A program made the translations under genes and the position numbers. Shown here in pieces: positions 41,429-50,027 of a stretch of DNA of 64,000 nucleotides; position 1 is the stretch's first letter; every line of letters begins with the position of its first letter. Origin of the DNA: a virus; the IMG/VR virus record IMGVR_UViG_3300027861_000016, positions 1 to 64,000 of that record. One strand, 5' to 3'. The notes under the pieces are model-generated. The model did not search any database. It worked only from the letters and a program-made list of their open reading frames with translations, and was not told the origin of the DNA.

Positions 41429-41474
41429 TCTATTATGTATTACGTAAATAAATTATTTTGTTCACTTTTTTAGT

Positions 41475-41509
41475 TAAAAATTTCACATATTTAGTGAAAA
41501 TATGTGAAA
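41475..41509 (-). terminator. Terminator-like hairpin closing the 41.5-kb RNA
   Basis: On the minus strand a 12-bp stem (TTTCACATATTT with AAATATGTGAAA, 5-nt loop) is followed by TTTTTAACTAAAAAAG. It stands between the structured RNA and the scaffold gene start at 41428. It could terminate the portal-side transcript or act as an attenuator for the scaffold-capsid genes. Confidence 0.65.
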
Positions 41510-41687
41510 TAATGTAGGATCACCGGCTAAACCTACTTGCATACTAAAGTTTAAGTCGGTGTGTATGCTTCCCTTTAACACCTAGGCAGTTTTGTTATAT
41601 CCTATCCCGTAGATAGAAAGCGGAACTTTAGGTATTCCGATTGTAAGAACAAGTCTCTAACCATGTCCTTCACCCTTTGAGTGATGA
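41510..41687 (-). ncRNA. Structured pseudoknotted RNA between portal-side and scaffold genes
   Basis: This 178-nt gene-free stretch is more GC-rich than its surroundings and folds on the minus strand. I can pair four hairpins. They are 41670-41684 (6 bp, AAA loop), 41621-41639 (CGGAA with TTCCG), 41602-41616 (CTATC with GATAG) and a long one at 41521-41561 (CACCG with CGGTG, then CTAAAC with GTTTaAG). The loop of the last hairpin (GCATAC, 41539-41544) is complementary to GTATGC at 41563-41568, just outside the stem, making a pseudoknot. A terminator-like hairpin follows. No RNA family is recognised. It could be a 5' leader, a packaging RNA or an attenuator. Confidence 0.65.
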
Positions 41688-42107
41688 CTAAAAATTCTCT
41701 ATTCTTTCTACCAATATAGTTAAATAGTATTTCATTGCTAAAAGTTGTTGAGTAAGTCTCTCTTGTTCCTTCTCATCTAGTTTCCCGAAGAAGGGATTAT
41801 CATTTATAAAAATTCCTAAGTCTTCTACCTTAACACTCAATTCCATTGATTCTTTTATAACTCTCTCTTGATGTGGTTGAAGTTTTTCACCTAAATCCGA
41901 ATGAACTTGTAATTCAATTCTCCTATAAGCTTTTTCAAATACCTCTTTTGGACTCCATGATTCGTAACCGTCTTCGTATTTTACTTTATATCCTAATGTT
42001 TCATAGTCCTCTCTTTTTATGAACTTAACACTTCCTTGTCCTTCTCGAAAGTCTCCTTGCTTCATAAATTCTGCTTCAATTAATTTTACTCCTAAATATT
42101 GCTCCAT
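41688..42107 (-). CDS. Small helical protein between portal and scaffold
   Basis: This 139-residue protein starts MEQYLGVKLIEAEFM and contains YKVKYEDGYESWSPKEVFEKAYRRIE. That is a short motif (EDGYxSWxPKxxFExAYR) found in small phage proteins that also occur in the Gp49/phi29-like families, whose function is not established. The rest is helical. It lies 23 nt after the portal gene. It may be a head-assembly helper; I have no direct evidence. Confidence 0.55.
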   Translation of the reverse strand: MEQYLGVKLIEAEFMKQGDFREGQGSVKFIKREDYETLGYKVKYEDGYESWSPKEVFEKAYRRIELQVHSDLGEKLQPHQERVIKESMELSVKVEDLGIFINDNPFFGKLDEKEQERLTQQLLAMKYYLTILVERIENF

Positions 42108-42130
42108 CTTTATTTATATTTAATTATTAT

Positions 42131-44479
42131 TTACTTTTGTCCTACAACTTTATTTTTTAGAGCTGTGGCATTCTTCTCTTTCTCAATCTTCTCTTTAGAC
42201 TTGATCTCTTCTCTCTTCAAGTTTCTATCTTTCTCTTTATTCAAGTTATCAGAATTTATCTTAGACTGCTCAAGAGCAGTAGAAGCATAATCAAATACTT
42301 CTACAGTTCCGCTATCTTGAGTGTCTGTATCGAATCCAGCAGATTTCATTGCCTCTACTTGTATCTTATTCTCTCTATCTAATTGATTTTGGTCTGCTTC
42401 AAATTGTTGAGCAGCTTGTTGTAATTGTTGAGCACCTTCTCTTTCAGCTTCAGCTTGTTGTTGTTCTGCTGCTTTCTTATTAGTCTCAGCATCTTTAATA
42501 GCATGAGATATTTCAGCAATAGAATTAGATTTAACTAAATCAACTATACCTGAGAATTCAACCATTCCAGATGATAAAGCTGTCTCACCTAATCTTTCTA
42601 ACTTATTAAGTATGTCTCTATCTTTGCCAGAGTTAGTAATGAATACTCCATAATCAGAATCGGGAAACTTTTCCATATCTATATCCATAAATACTCTAGA
42701 TATATCATTCATTACATAAGTTAGTTTCTTCTTACCTTGATAAGCAAATTTAGATACTTCTAATAATGCTGTAAGAACATCTTTCTTAACTATGTTATGT
42801 TGGTAGAACCAAGGTTCGGTTATGTATGTTGAATTGGCTATTGCTGCTTGAGTTCCAGAAGCTGTTTCAGAAGCTTTAGTTTGACCTTCTCTTTGTGGAG
42901 TAATACCAATTACTTTATCTATCAATTGTTCAATCTTACTAAGTATATTAATATACTGCCCTACAGATTCCGACATAGCCATATCTATAGATTGGAATTG
43001 ATTAAAGTTTGGTTGTTGTTGATTCTTTCCTTCTTCTAATGAATTAATAACTGCTATATCCATGTTAGAAAACATGTACATCCATTTATTCATATCTATA
43101 CCTTCTGATCTAGGTATCTGTGCCATATCCATTACAAACTTCTTACCTTGAGCTTTATTCATTTCTCTTTCAAGATTGAACCAAGTAATCATGTACATAT
43201 ATTGAAATGGTTTTAACAAATCAACAACTGATGTAGGAAGAGTATTTGTAGTATTATGTACTTTACCTATGTAAGGTAATTGTACTTTTCTAGGATTATC
43301 CATTGAACGCCCTTGATATTCTAAAGCTGATATATTTAGATAAAGATCAGACTCTACTTTAGTTCCTTGCCATACTTCTGGAATCCAAGTCCAGTCTATA
43401 GTAACTCCTAATTCTTTCATCTCTTCAGTTAATTTGAAAGATTCATCAACCATCATAGACTCTTCAGGATTTTCAGGATCTAATAGAAATCCTATCTTCT
43501 TTAGTGACTTCCAAGTAACTGTAGATACAGTGTATAAATTATTATTAGTATTATCCTCATTAAACATATCTAATTTATGTTTAGGTAAAGCATAACCTAC
43601 TGGTTGATTTACATTAAATGATAATCCTATTTCCCCCTTATCTAATTTTCTAACTTCAGAATCAGACATGAACTCACCGTACTCATCTATAATCTGTCCA
43701 ACAGTCATTAGTCTATCTTCTCTAAACCAATCACCATCTTGAATAGTGTTGTTAGAAGGATTCTTATCATAATCACAATATAGAGGATTACAAACTCTTA
43801 CATTAGGTTCACCATTAACAATTCCTACATGAGCAATCTCATGAGAAGATATTAAAGCGTGTTCCCATAAATCTTGGAATACATTGTGTAAGTCTAATTC
43901 ATATTCTAAATACTTCAATAGATCATTAGCCCATACTTCTCTAATATCTTGAACTGAATAATTAATCCATTTCTTTAATTCTTTGAATGATTGAGGTTCT
44001 CCTTCTTGTTGTTCCGGAGGATTACCAAATTCACCTAAAGCTTTTGCAAATTCAGATTGAGCTACTTTCTTAACCATATCAGCTACCATCTTTTCTTTGA
44101 TAGTAACAGCATTACCATTTACAGCAATTGCTGAATAGTTGAAGGGTCTAGATAACTCTTCACCTTTTAAAAGATTAATCTTATTTATAATAAGGTTATA
44201 ATCTCTCATCTTAGAAGGTTGATTCAAATCCATAGATGAACCATCCATACCATAAGGCTGAGTTACATAGTTGAAATCTGCTGGATCATATATAGAATTG
44301 ACTAGTCCATAGTTTGCTTTCATTTTAGTCTTACCTGAACGAAAGCTCATATCAACTCCTGACATTCCTAATATACCGTCCACATTCTGTTCTTGCCATT
44401 TCTTAGTGTTCTTCACTGATTGTGAAACAGCTTGAGCAGGTCTTCCAATATTTTTATATATTTTTTTTGTAGTATCCAT
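42131..44479 (-). CDS. Portal protein
   Basis: This 782-residue protein is in the size range of crAss-like portals (about 750-800). The N-terminal 100 residues are basic and disordered. A portal-like core of helices and strands follows, including the wing region with DYDKNPSNNTIQDGDWF near residues 234-250 and a YMYMITWFNLEREMNKAQG helix near 430. The C-terminal 130 residues are Gln/Glu/Lys-rich and form the extended barrel helices. Its ATG overlaps the TerL stop by one base, the usual TerL-portal arrangement. It forms the dodecameric vertex through which DNA is packaged and ejected. Confidence 0.85.
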   Translation of the reverse strand: MDTTKKIYKNIGRPAQAVSQSVKNTKKWQEQNVDGILGMSGVDMSFRSGKTKMKANYGLVNSIYDPADFNYVTQPYGMDGSSMDLNQPSKMRDYNLIINKINLLKGEELSRPFNYSAIAVNGNAVTIKEKMVADMVKKVAQSEFAKALGEFGNPPEQQEGEPQSFKELKKWINYSVQDIREVWANDLLKYLEYELDLHNVFQDLWEHALISSHEIAHVGIVNGEPNVRVCNPLYCDYDKNPSNNTIQDGDWFREDRLMTVGQIIDEYGEFMSDSEVRKLDKGEIGLSFNVNQPVGYALPKHKLDMFNEDNTNNNLYTVSTVTWKSLKKIGFLLDPENPEESMMVDESFKLTEEMKELGVTIDWTWIPEVWQGTKVESDLYLNISALEYQGRSMDNPRKVQLPYIGKVHNTTNTLPTSVVDLLKPFQYMYMITWFNLEREMNKAQGKKFVMDMAQIPRSEGIDMNKWMYMFSNMDIAVINSLEEGKNQQQPNFNQFQSIDMAMSESVGQYINILSKIEQLIDKVIGITPQREGQTKASETASGTQAAIANSTYITEPWFYQHNIVKKDVLTALLEVSKFAYQGKKKLTYVMNDISRVFMDIDMEKFPDSDYGVFITNSGKDRDILNKLERLGETALSSGMVEFSGIVDLVKSNSIAEISHAIKDAETNKKAAEQQQAEAEREGAQQLQQAAQQFEADQNQLDRENKIQVEAMKSAGFDTDTQDSGTVEVFDYASTALEQSKINSDNLNKEKDRNLKREEIKSKEKIEKEKNATALKNKVVGQK

Positions 44480-47295
44480 TAATATCTATAGTTTGTATTT
44501 TGAGTTGGATTATTTGTAAAATAGTTTTCTAAGTTATCGAAGAACGCATCTACTTTAGTTTCTTTAACCATGTCTACTCTTACTTTATAATTATCTAACT
44601 TATGTGTTATTACTAATAACATTGCAATGATTCTATCAAAGTTACCAGTATCATTATAATTAATAAGTTCATCTAGTAATGGTAACGAATAAATCTTATT
44701 AAGGTTTAGTTTTCCGTCTTGATCTTCTTCCATTAACCAATCTCTAAGATACATTTCCATCTCTAACTTAATATCCTTAGTCATATGAATACCATATTGT
44801 CTGTTTACTTTAGATCCTTCTGTTGCTTTTAGAATAGTAGGAGTCTTCTTTAATAGATGTAAACATCTTTTAAATTCTAAATGATATTTTAATGTGTTCC
44901 TCTCATTCTCATATAAGTCTTTTGCATTATAATACATCAAAAGCTTTCTAACATTTTCATGATGTTCATGTGCTGTATCAGGTCTAGCTGTATATTCAGC
45001 TACTAACCAATGATTAATCTGATCTAATCCTCCAAATGTTTTATAGATATACGTAGATCCTAATGAAGTTGTTGTGGATTGATCCTGATCATATGGATCT
45101 GTTCCTGCTATGTAAAGACCAAACGGAATATTCCCTTCATTATCTTTTTTAGGATGTTCCCATATTTGTACACAGCCTGTAGTATCATCAGTCTTTTGCA
45201 TATTATATTTACAAGGAACTAATTTACCTTTTAGATCTGGTTTCCATATTACTTCATTAGCTGTATCTGGTTTTATAAATAATTCACCACATTGACCTTG
45301 AACTAATCCATCAGTTTGTATAGCTGATTGAACCCATCCTCTTTGTTCCATTAACTCTGCTGTGGGAAATATATTTGAGTTACTAACATGAAATGCTTCA
45401 GTTGGTACATCAGGGTTATTCTGTATCTCAGCTTCATATTTGTATCTATCCTTTTGATTTAGTAGCTTTTCACGTTTATCTTCTGTAAACATACTAGCTC
45501 TAGATAGATCAATGACTCCATTAGAATCTCTATATTCATCAAACTTAAACTGATAAGGTATAAAGAATCCTACATTCCCATTACCTTCCCAAATATCTTC
45601 AAAACATAAAGCATCATATCTTTCAGGATGAAAGAACATATCTTTGATTCCTTCTGATACTCCTTTACCCATATCTCCACCAGTCCCTGTTGCATAGATA
45701 GTACCAAACTTATTTAGTCCATCTTTAGTAGCATCTGTAAGTGCTGAGAATGTTTCTATAATATTAGAGAAGAATCCTACTTCCTCTAATACTATTAAGT
45801 TAGGTCCAGTACCATTACCTGCTAATGGGTTATCAGCAAATGTTCTATGATGTATTTTAGATCTAGACCCTTTAGTTACCCAGCCTCCAGGAAGTTTCTG
45901 ATCAAACGCTGCTTCTAAGAATTTACCTGGCATTAGAGATCCTCTACTTTGTTTAGCAAATGGAGAAGGTCTTTCAATACCATTGAAAGTCATATTTCCT
46001 TTTAAATTCTCTAAGATTAGTTTAGTCTTATTTAGTAAATCTCCAGAGTACTTGGAATCAATAGCTCCTACTAATGTTTCAGAAGAAGGTATAGTACCTG
46101 TATTCTTAGCATTTAGAAACATATCATAGTCAGTGGCTCCATCAAATAAATAGTTATGAACTATCATAGATCCTGCACTTCCCCAAGAGTTATGTGTAAC
46201 TACATAATCATTGACTAAGAACAAAGAATCTTTATTATCCACTCTAATACATACTGAGGGTTTTATATCTAAAGGTTTAATATCATGTATTGCACACCAA
46301 GAGACTCCTAGCTCTGGAAGATACGAAGGTATATCATATTTATAATGCTTTATACTACAATCATAATCATAAAAGAATTCAGTTCTAAAATTATCTAGTT
46401 CTAACGTTACTTCCTCTTCTGTTTTTCTGTCTCTTACTGTCCATAAATGTCCACCACCACATGTTACAGTTCTACCGTCCCTCAAAGTAACTTCATATTG
46501 TAACTGATCGTCAAAATCAATTCTCTCTAAAATAGTAGTTGGTTTACCGTCACCTCCAAAGATAATATCCCCTACCTTTACATTTTTAATAACTCTCTTT
46601 GAACCATCAATATAATGTAATAAACTATCTTCATGTAGATCTTTTCCCATACGTCTAGCTTGTATATCCACTACGTTAGAGGCATTATTCTCATATAAAG
46701 GTTTACCATAATTCTTAGGATGTATCCTTCTTAAATAATCTCTAGGATGTACAAAGGTTTTAAACTTACCGTCCTTCTTATAAGCTGTTGGGGGTATAAT
46801 AGCAAGTTCTAATTTTCTTTTATATTGTTCTTTATCTTTATTACTAAGTTCTTCTAATTCTTTTACTATATGTAAGCAAGTGATAGTATCATCCCCATCG
46901 AATCCAGAGAATCCTCTAGACTCCATATAGACATAAGCTTTCTCCCATTCTATATCTCTAAGAAATGGACTACCTAATGATTTACCTTTAGAATTAGGTA
47001 GGTTCAAAAGTATCATACAGAAATTAGTATAGAAATATAAATTACCCGGCATCCATTTACCTTCAACCCAATATCCTTCTATACACTTTCTCTTCTGTTC
47101 TTTCCAGTAATTTGTGTATTTATTTGTATGTGGATTCATGTAACTAGGAAGTTCTATAATGAACTTATTCCTATCTACACCTTTACTATGTAAACCTCTT
47201 TCAGCATATTTCCAGTAGTCACAACTAGCCAGTCTTTTATGTAATTTATCAGCAGGTACTATTTCAATTCCTGATCCGCTTTCCACTTCAGCCAT
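44479..47295 (-). CDS. terL: Terminase large subunit interrupted by an intein
   Basis: This 938-residue precursor drives DNA packaging, with an ATPase that powers translocation and a nuclease that cuts the concatemer. The P-loop ARRMGK (213-218) is followed by a 151-residue intein. The flanking exteins join as RRMGK-SWGSAG, restoring the GKS of Walker A (K218, S370). Walker B is NLIVLEEV with acidic residues E504-E505. The nuclease domain starts around IAGTDPYDQD (D733), with later acidic residues in DLYENERN and LLDELIN. The spliced protein would be 787 residues. It overlaps the upstream 104-residue gene by 37 nt and the portal gene by 1 nt. The terminase call is strong. Confidence 0.92.
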   Translation of the reverse strand: MAEVESGSGIEIVPADKLHKRLASCDYWKYAERGLHSKGVDRNKFIIELPSYMNPHTNKYTNYWKEQKRKCIEGYWVEGKWMPGNLYFYTNFCMILLNLPNSKGKSLGSPFLRDIEWEKAYVYMESRGFSGFDGDDTITCLHIVKELEELSNKDKEQYKRKLELAIIPPTAYKKDGKFKTFVHPRDYLRRIHPKNYGKPLYENNASNVVDIQARRMGKDLHEDSLLHYIDGSKRVIKNVKVGDIIFGGDGKPTTILERIDFDDQLQYEVTLRDGRTVTCGGGHLWTVRDRKTEEEVTLELDNFRTEFFYDYDCSIKHYKYDIPSYLPELGVSWCAIHDIKPLDIKPSVCIRVDNKDSLFLVNDYVVTHNSWGSAGSMIVHNYLFDGATDYDMFLNAKNTGTIPSSETLVGAIDSKYSGDLLNKTKLILENLKGNMTFNGIERPSPFAKQSRGSLMPGKFLEAAFDQKLPGGWVTKGSRSKIHHRTFADNPLAGNGTGPNLIVLEEVGFFSNIIETFSALTDATKDGLNKFGTIYATGTGGDMGKGVSEGIKDMFFHPERYDALCFEDIWEGNGNVGFFIPYQFKFDEYRDSNGVIDLSRASMFTEDKREKLLNQKDRYKYEAEIQNNPDVPTEAFHVSNSNIFPTAELMEQRGWVQSAIQTDGLVQGQCGELFIKPDTANEVIWKPDLKGKLVPCKYNMQKTDDTTGCVQIWEHPKKDNEGNIPFGLYIAGTDPYDQDQSTTTSLGSTYIYKTFGGLDQINHWLVAEYTARPDTAHEHHENVRKLLMYYNAKDLYENERNTLKYHLEFKRCLHLLKKTPTILKATEGSKVNRQYGIHMTKDIKLEMEMYLRDWLMEEDQDGKLNLNKIYSLPLLDELINYNDTGNFDRIIAMLLVITHKLDNYKVRVDMVKETKVDAFFDNLENYFTNNPTQNTNYRY
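46189..46641 (-). other. Mini-intein of class 3 type inside the TerL P-loop
   Basis: TerL residues 219-369 (151 aa) form an intein without a homing endonuclease. It begins with Asp in place of the usual Cys or Ser (D-L-H-E-D-S-L-L), followed by IKNVKVGDIIFGGDGKP. Block B is DGRTVTCGGGHLWTV, with His283 and Trp285 at B:12. Block F begins CIRVDNKDSLFLVND, with Cys349 at F:4. The end is VVTHN with Thr367 at G:5, His368 and Asn369, and Ser370 is the +1 residue. A non-nucleophilic first residue together with the Trp-Cys-Thr triad defines class 3 inteins, in which the F:4 Cys makes the first attack. Insertion is between Lys and Ser of Walker A, a favoured class 3 site. Confidence 0.93.
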
Positions 47296-47573
47296 CTTTC
47301 TCTATTTCTTTTTTGAATGTATAAGTATCCTCTATATCTATTTTGACTAAACTTCATTTTAAAGAAGCTACCAAAGAACATTTCCATATCATCAGTATCT
47401 CTGGTTATTCCTTTACTAATTAACTTAATCCAGTTAAAAGGAGAATTGAGGAATACGTATAGTTCTTTTTTAGAATACTTTGGATATTTCTCATGTAGTC
47501 TAGCTGCATAATGATTTAATGTGTCCTTAGAGGATAAGTGTAGTGACTTCTCTTTAGATTGCTCCATCATCAC
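47259..47573 (-). CDS. Small protein overlapping TerL start
   Basis: This 104-residue basic protein contains YAARLHEKYPKYSKKELYVFLNSPFNWI, a helical unit. It overlaps TerL by 37 nt and the preceding 183-residue gene by 20 nt. No family is recognised. The position next to TerL makes a packaging accessory role possible, but a small terminase cannot be claimed from the sequence. Confidence 0.55.
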   Translation of the reverse strand: MMMEQSKEKSLHLSSKDTLNHYAARLHEKYPKYSKKELYVFLNSPFNWIKLISKGITRDTDDMEMFFGSFFKMKFSQNRYRGYLYIQKRNRERWLKWKADQELK

Positions 47574-48105
47574 TTAGTGAGGTTTCTATACCTCCTTTAT
47601 TAGTTCCTTTGTCTTTTTCAGCCATTACTTTCTTTCTAGCATCTTCTAATTCATTTGCTATCTTAGAAGTAGCAGGTAATAGCTTTTCTAGTATATCACA
47701 ATGCTCTTTGTAGTTTAGTCCATTAATATATTCTGCTCTTTCTATAAACTTGTTCTCATGATTTACCAATGCCTTCTCTAACTTAGAAGTAGTAAGGTCA
47801 GTATATGCTTTCATTAAGTTATTTAGCTTAGTCCTATACTTTACATGCCAATCCTTTTTAGTAGTAGAGATACTACCAATCATGTCATCAAAGATTTCAT
47901 TGATCCTATCTTCTAAAGGACTTTGTGCAAATTCAGAATCACTATCACATATTTTAGTAATAGACCACATAACAGTAGAAGTAAATATCTTCTTAGAAGT
48001 TTTATCTGTAAAATGAAATTCCTTAAAAGGACCAGTCACCTTGAATATAGGATACTCTTCCCAAAAGGAATGTTTTACATCTATAAAGTTTTTATTGAAT
48101 CCCAT
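47554..48105 (-). CDS. Unknown helical protein upstream of terminase
   Basis: This 183-residue protein has an N-terminal beta portion (FWEEYPIFKVTGPFKEFHFTDK) and a helical, charged C-terminal two thirds (about 90-165) with coiled-coil character. It is one of two candidates, with the 104-residue gene, for a terminase small subunit, because it lies just upstream of TerL and has the length and helical content of such proteins. No DNA-binding motif is clear, so this stays a guess. Confidence 0.5.
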   Translation of the reverse strand: MGFNKNFIDVKHSFWEEYPIFKVTGPFKEFHFTDKTSKKIFTSTVMWSITKICDSDSEFAQSPLEDRINEIFDDMIGSISTTKKDWHVKYRTKLNNLMKAYTDLTTSKLEKALVNHENKFIERAEYINGLNYKEHCDILEKLLPATSKIANELEDARKKVMAEKDKGTNKGGIETSLSDDGAI

Positions 48106-48335
48106 TTGTCTAATTTACATTTATTCTCTATTCTAATAATCTTAGCTGGAAGATAACATCCACAAGCTCCACATATATTTAAAGTCTTCTCTTTACAGTT
48201 GGTACAAGCTTCGACACGTTTAACAACTATGTCCTTTTCCTTATCTGTTAGTTCTATCATATTTAGATTAAGTCTAATTAACTTAGCCCAACTATCATAG
48301 ACTGTTTTCCAACTAAACTTATAGTTCTTTCCCAT
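48081..48335 (-). CDS. Small zinc-ribbon-like protein
   Basis: This 84-residue protein has a Cys cluster at C44, C47, C55, C58, C60 and C73. The two CxxC knuckles (ACTNCKEK and ICGACGC) are separated by 7 residues, with a third Cys downstream, consistent with zinc binding. The N-terminal half is a basic helix. It overlaps both neighbours. Similar small zinc-ribbon proteins occur in crAss-like genomes; the function is unknown. Confidence 0.6.
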   Translation of the reverse strand: MGKNYKFSWKTVYDSWAKLIRLNLNMIELTDKEKDIVVKRVEACTNCKEKTLNICGACGCYLPAKIIRIENKCKLDKWDSIKTL

Positions 48336-48657
48336 TATAAAATACTGTTTTATCTGTGAATTCTAATAATTCTTCTTTCCAACCATTGGGAAGGAATGAT
48401 TTAATATAATCTTTCAGAATCATAGAATGACCTATATGAGATCTAACAAACTTATTAAGTCTTTTAATCTTAGCTACACCTTCTGGAGAATCATCAGTAG
48501 GATCAACTTGTTTTACATTCTTTAGTTTACGCATATGAAGTCTATACTGTTTAGCATAGAATTTCTTCTTAGCTTTCTGCTCTTGACTACTATTGATTGT
48601 TTTAAATTCAACAACCTTTTCCTTCATTCCAGAATCATCTATTTCATTCTTGCTCAT
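48319..48657 (-). CDS. Small basic protein, unknown
   Basis: This 112-residue protein is rich in Lys and helical, with a basic segment AKKKFYAKQYRLHMRKLKN near residues 28-46 that could bind nucleic acid. It overlaps the genes on both sides by 14-17 nt. No family is recognised. Confidence 0.55.
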   Translation of the reverse strand: MSKNEIDDSGMKEKVVEFKTINSSQEQKAKKKFYAKQYRLHMRKLKNVKQVDPTDDSPEGVAKIKRLNKFVRSHIGHSMILKDYIKSFLPNGWKEELLEFTDKTVFYNGKEL

Positions 48658-49024
48658 CTTCTATCTGTTTAAATTTAAAACCTATCGAACTTTGTGGTAC
48701 TAATAATTGATTAATTAGTAAATTATCTTTTACTTTAAACAATGCTTTCTTCTCTAATAATGCATTCTTAATATTATGGTATTGATTGATGCTTAATCCC
48801 GTCTCTTCACAAAGTTTAATTATTTCACTCTTACTAAATACCTCTTTATTTAAAAAGAATACATTATGTTTAGGATATTGTTTTTTAAATTCTAAGAGAG
48901 ATATTATTAAGTACAACATAATACGTATCTCAGTATCTGTTAATTTAAGTTCTCCTTGATATAATGATAAATACTTTGAGTAGAAATCATCGGTATCTTT
49001 ATATGGTATTTCTAGTATTCTCAT
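48644..49024 (-). CDS. Winged-helix-like DNA-binding protein
   Basis: This 126-residue protein has a helix-rich N-terminus (TDTEIRIMLYLIISLLEFKKQ), then SKSEIIKLCEETGLSINQYHNIKNALLEKKALF and a beta wing (KVKDNLLINQLLVP). This is a typical replication-initiator or regulator winged-helix layout of Bacteroidota elements. It overlaps the 87-residue gene, which has a similar shape, by 4 nt. A regulatory or replication role is inferred. Confidence 0.55.
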   Translation of the reverse strand: MRILEIPYKDTDDFYSKYLSLYQGELKLTDTEIRIMLYLIISLLEFKKQYPKHNVFFLNKEVFSKSEIIKLCEETGLSINQYHNIKNALLEKKALFKVKDNLLINQLLVPQSSIGFKFKQIEDEQE

Positions 49025-49284
49025 ATTTGTATAAATTGATCATTATATATTGTTGCTCCTCCTATATTAAGTAAAAGTGTTGCTCTGTTCAGTTTACTTA
49101 ATGAGGTTCCTAAAGTCTGTCTAGAAATATCTAGTTCTTTTTGTAGAACTAAACGTACTTGAGAATTAATAACAACAAAACCCGATTCCTCCATATAAGG
49201 AACCAGGCTAAATAACACTTTAATATCAGAGAGAGTTAACTCTCTGAATATTTCATTTGCTCTATCTTTAGTTATCTTTATCAT
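49021..49284 (-). CDS. Winged-helix-like regulator
   Basis: This 87-residue protein contains TLSDIKVLFSLVPYMEESG, then QKELDISRQTLGTSLSKLNRATLL and a short beta wing (NIGGATIYNDQF). The DISRQTLGTSLSKLN stretch reads as a recognition helix. It resembles the winged-helix proteins of phage late-gene regulation or replication and pairs with the overlapping 126-residue gene. Targets are unknown. Confidence 0.6.
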   Translation of the reverse strand: MIKITKDRANEIFRELTLSDIKVLFSLVPYMEESGFVVINSQVRLVLQKELDISRQTLGTSLSKLNRATLLLNIGGATIYNDQFIQI

Positions 49285-49601
49285 TATTTATCAAAATGTC
49301 CAGCATATGATGTAATAGGTAATTCCCATTTCTCACCTTCTTCAAAATTGAAAGATTTCATACCCATAATATTTTTTAATAGAATATACTGCCCTTTATT
49401 AATTGTTAACTTACCATCACTCGATACAAAATCTTTAGCTACCAATAAAGGCTTGCCATCATCTACCCAGTCCATCTTTTCTTTTTGTACTACAGTATCA
49501 GGTTTAATAGTCTCACTTTTACCTACAGTCATTTTTACAATAGGGACATCTAACATAATGTTGTTAGGAGCAGGTACATACTTACTTAATGGTAACGTCA
49601 T
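49284..49601 (-). CDS. Unknown small protein, beta-rich
   Basis: This 105-residue protein begins MTLPLSKYVPAPNNI and has alternating strands with GKLTINKGQYILLKN, suggesting a small beta barrel. Its stop and the next ATG share one base at 49284. It overlaps the upstream 63-residue gene by 20 nt. No family is recognised. Confidence 0.5.
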   Translation of the reverse strand: MTLPLSKYVPAPNNIMLDVPIVKMTVGKSETIKPDTVVQKEKMDWVDDGKPLLVAKDFVSSDGKLTINKGQYILLKNIMGMKSFNFEEGEKWELPITSYAGHFDK

Positions 49602-49773
49602 CTTTCTTTACTTTAACTTTTTTAACTTTCTTTTCTTCAACTACAGCTTCTAAAACGAATTCATCTTTATCAGCTACTACTTTAAATGGAACTACTTTAC
49701 CATTTACTTTTAATACTACATCCTTATCTCCTGGATAAGAGTTTAGTGTTTTTACTAGATTACTCTTTTTCAT
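49582..49773 (-). CDS. Small Lys/Val-rich protein of the LxxxLxxYPxxxxVxVNG family
   Basis: This 63-residue protein starts MKKSNLVKTLNSYPGDKDVVLKVNG. The LxxxLxxYPxxxxVxxxVNG motif recurs in the partial gene at the right end of the window (LIEQLQQYPKNMEVKVHNG), so the two are members of one small-protein family common in phages of this type. The C-terminus is Lys-rich. Function is unknown. Confidence 0.55.
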   Translation of the reverse strand: MKKSNLVKTLNSYPGDKDVVLKVNGKVVPFKVVADKDEFVLEAVVEEKKVKKVKVKKDDVTIK

Positions 49774-49832
49774 ATAATGTTAAATCAATTTAACTTGTTG
49801 TTAATTCTATTACTCATAATGTTAAATAAAGG

Positions 49833-50027
49833 TTACACAAATCCTACTTTCTTTTTCTCAGGCTCATCTATGTCTATACATTTATTATCTACATTAGTCT
49901 CTGCATCATATACTTTAATTCCTAAGAAGTATATTCTCTTTCTAAAATTTCCTGTAGGCATTGCATATACACCTATATCAGGATTCTCTTTATACGTTTG
50001 ATTCTCTTCGTACTTAATCTTTATCAT
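49833..50027 (-). CDS. Hypothetical small protein
   Basis: This 64-residue protein contains FRKRIYFLGIKVYDAETN and an acidic tail. It overlaps the 92-residue gene by 4 nt (ATGA-type junction), supporting translation. No family is recognised. Confidence 0.5.
   Translation of the reverse strand: MIKIKYEENQTYKENPDIGVYAMPTGNFRKRIYFLGIKVYDAETNVDNKCIDIDEPEKKKVGFV

Noticed and set aside
41521-41568. HDV-like ribozyme in the 41.5-kb pseudoknot
   Set aside because: The order of helices is partly right, but there is no P3/L3 of the required form and no P4 with a catalytic C context.
47554-48105. Confident call of terminase small subunit
   Set aside because: Position and helical content fit, but no DNA-binding motif is visible and the 104-residue neighbour is an equal candidate.
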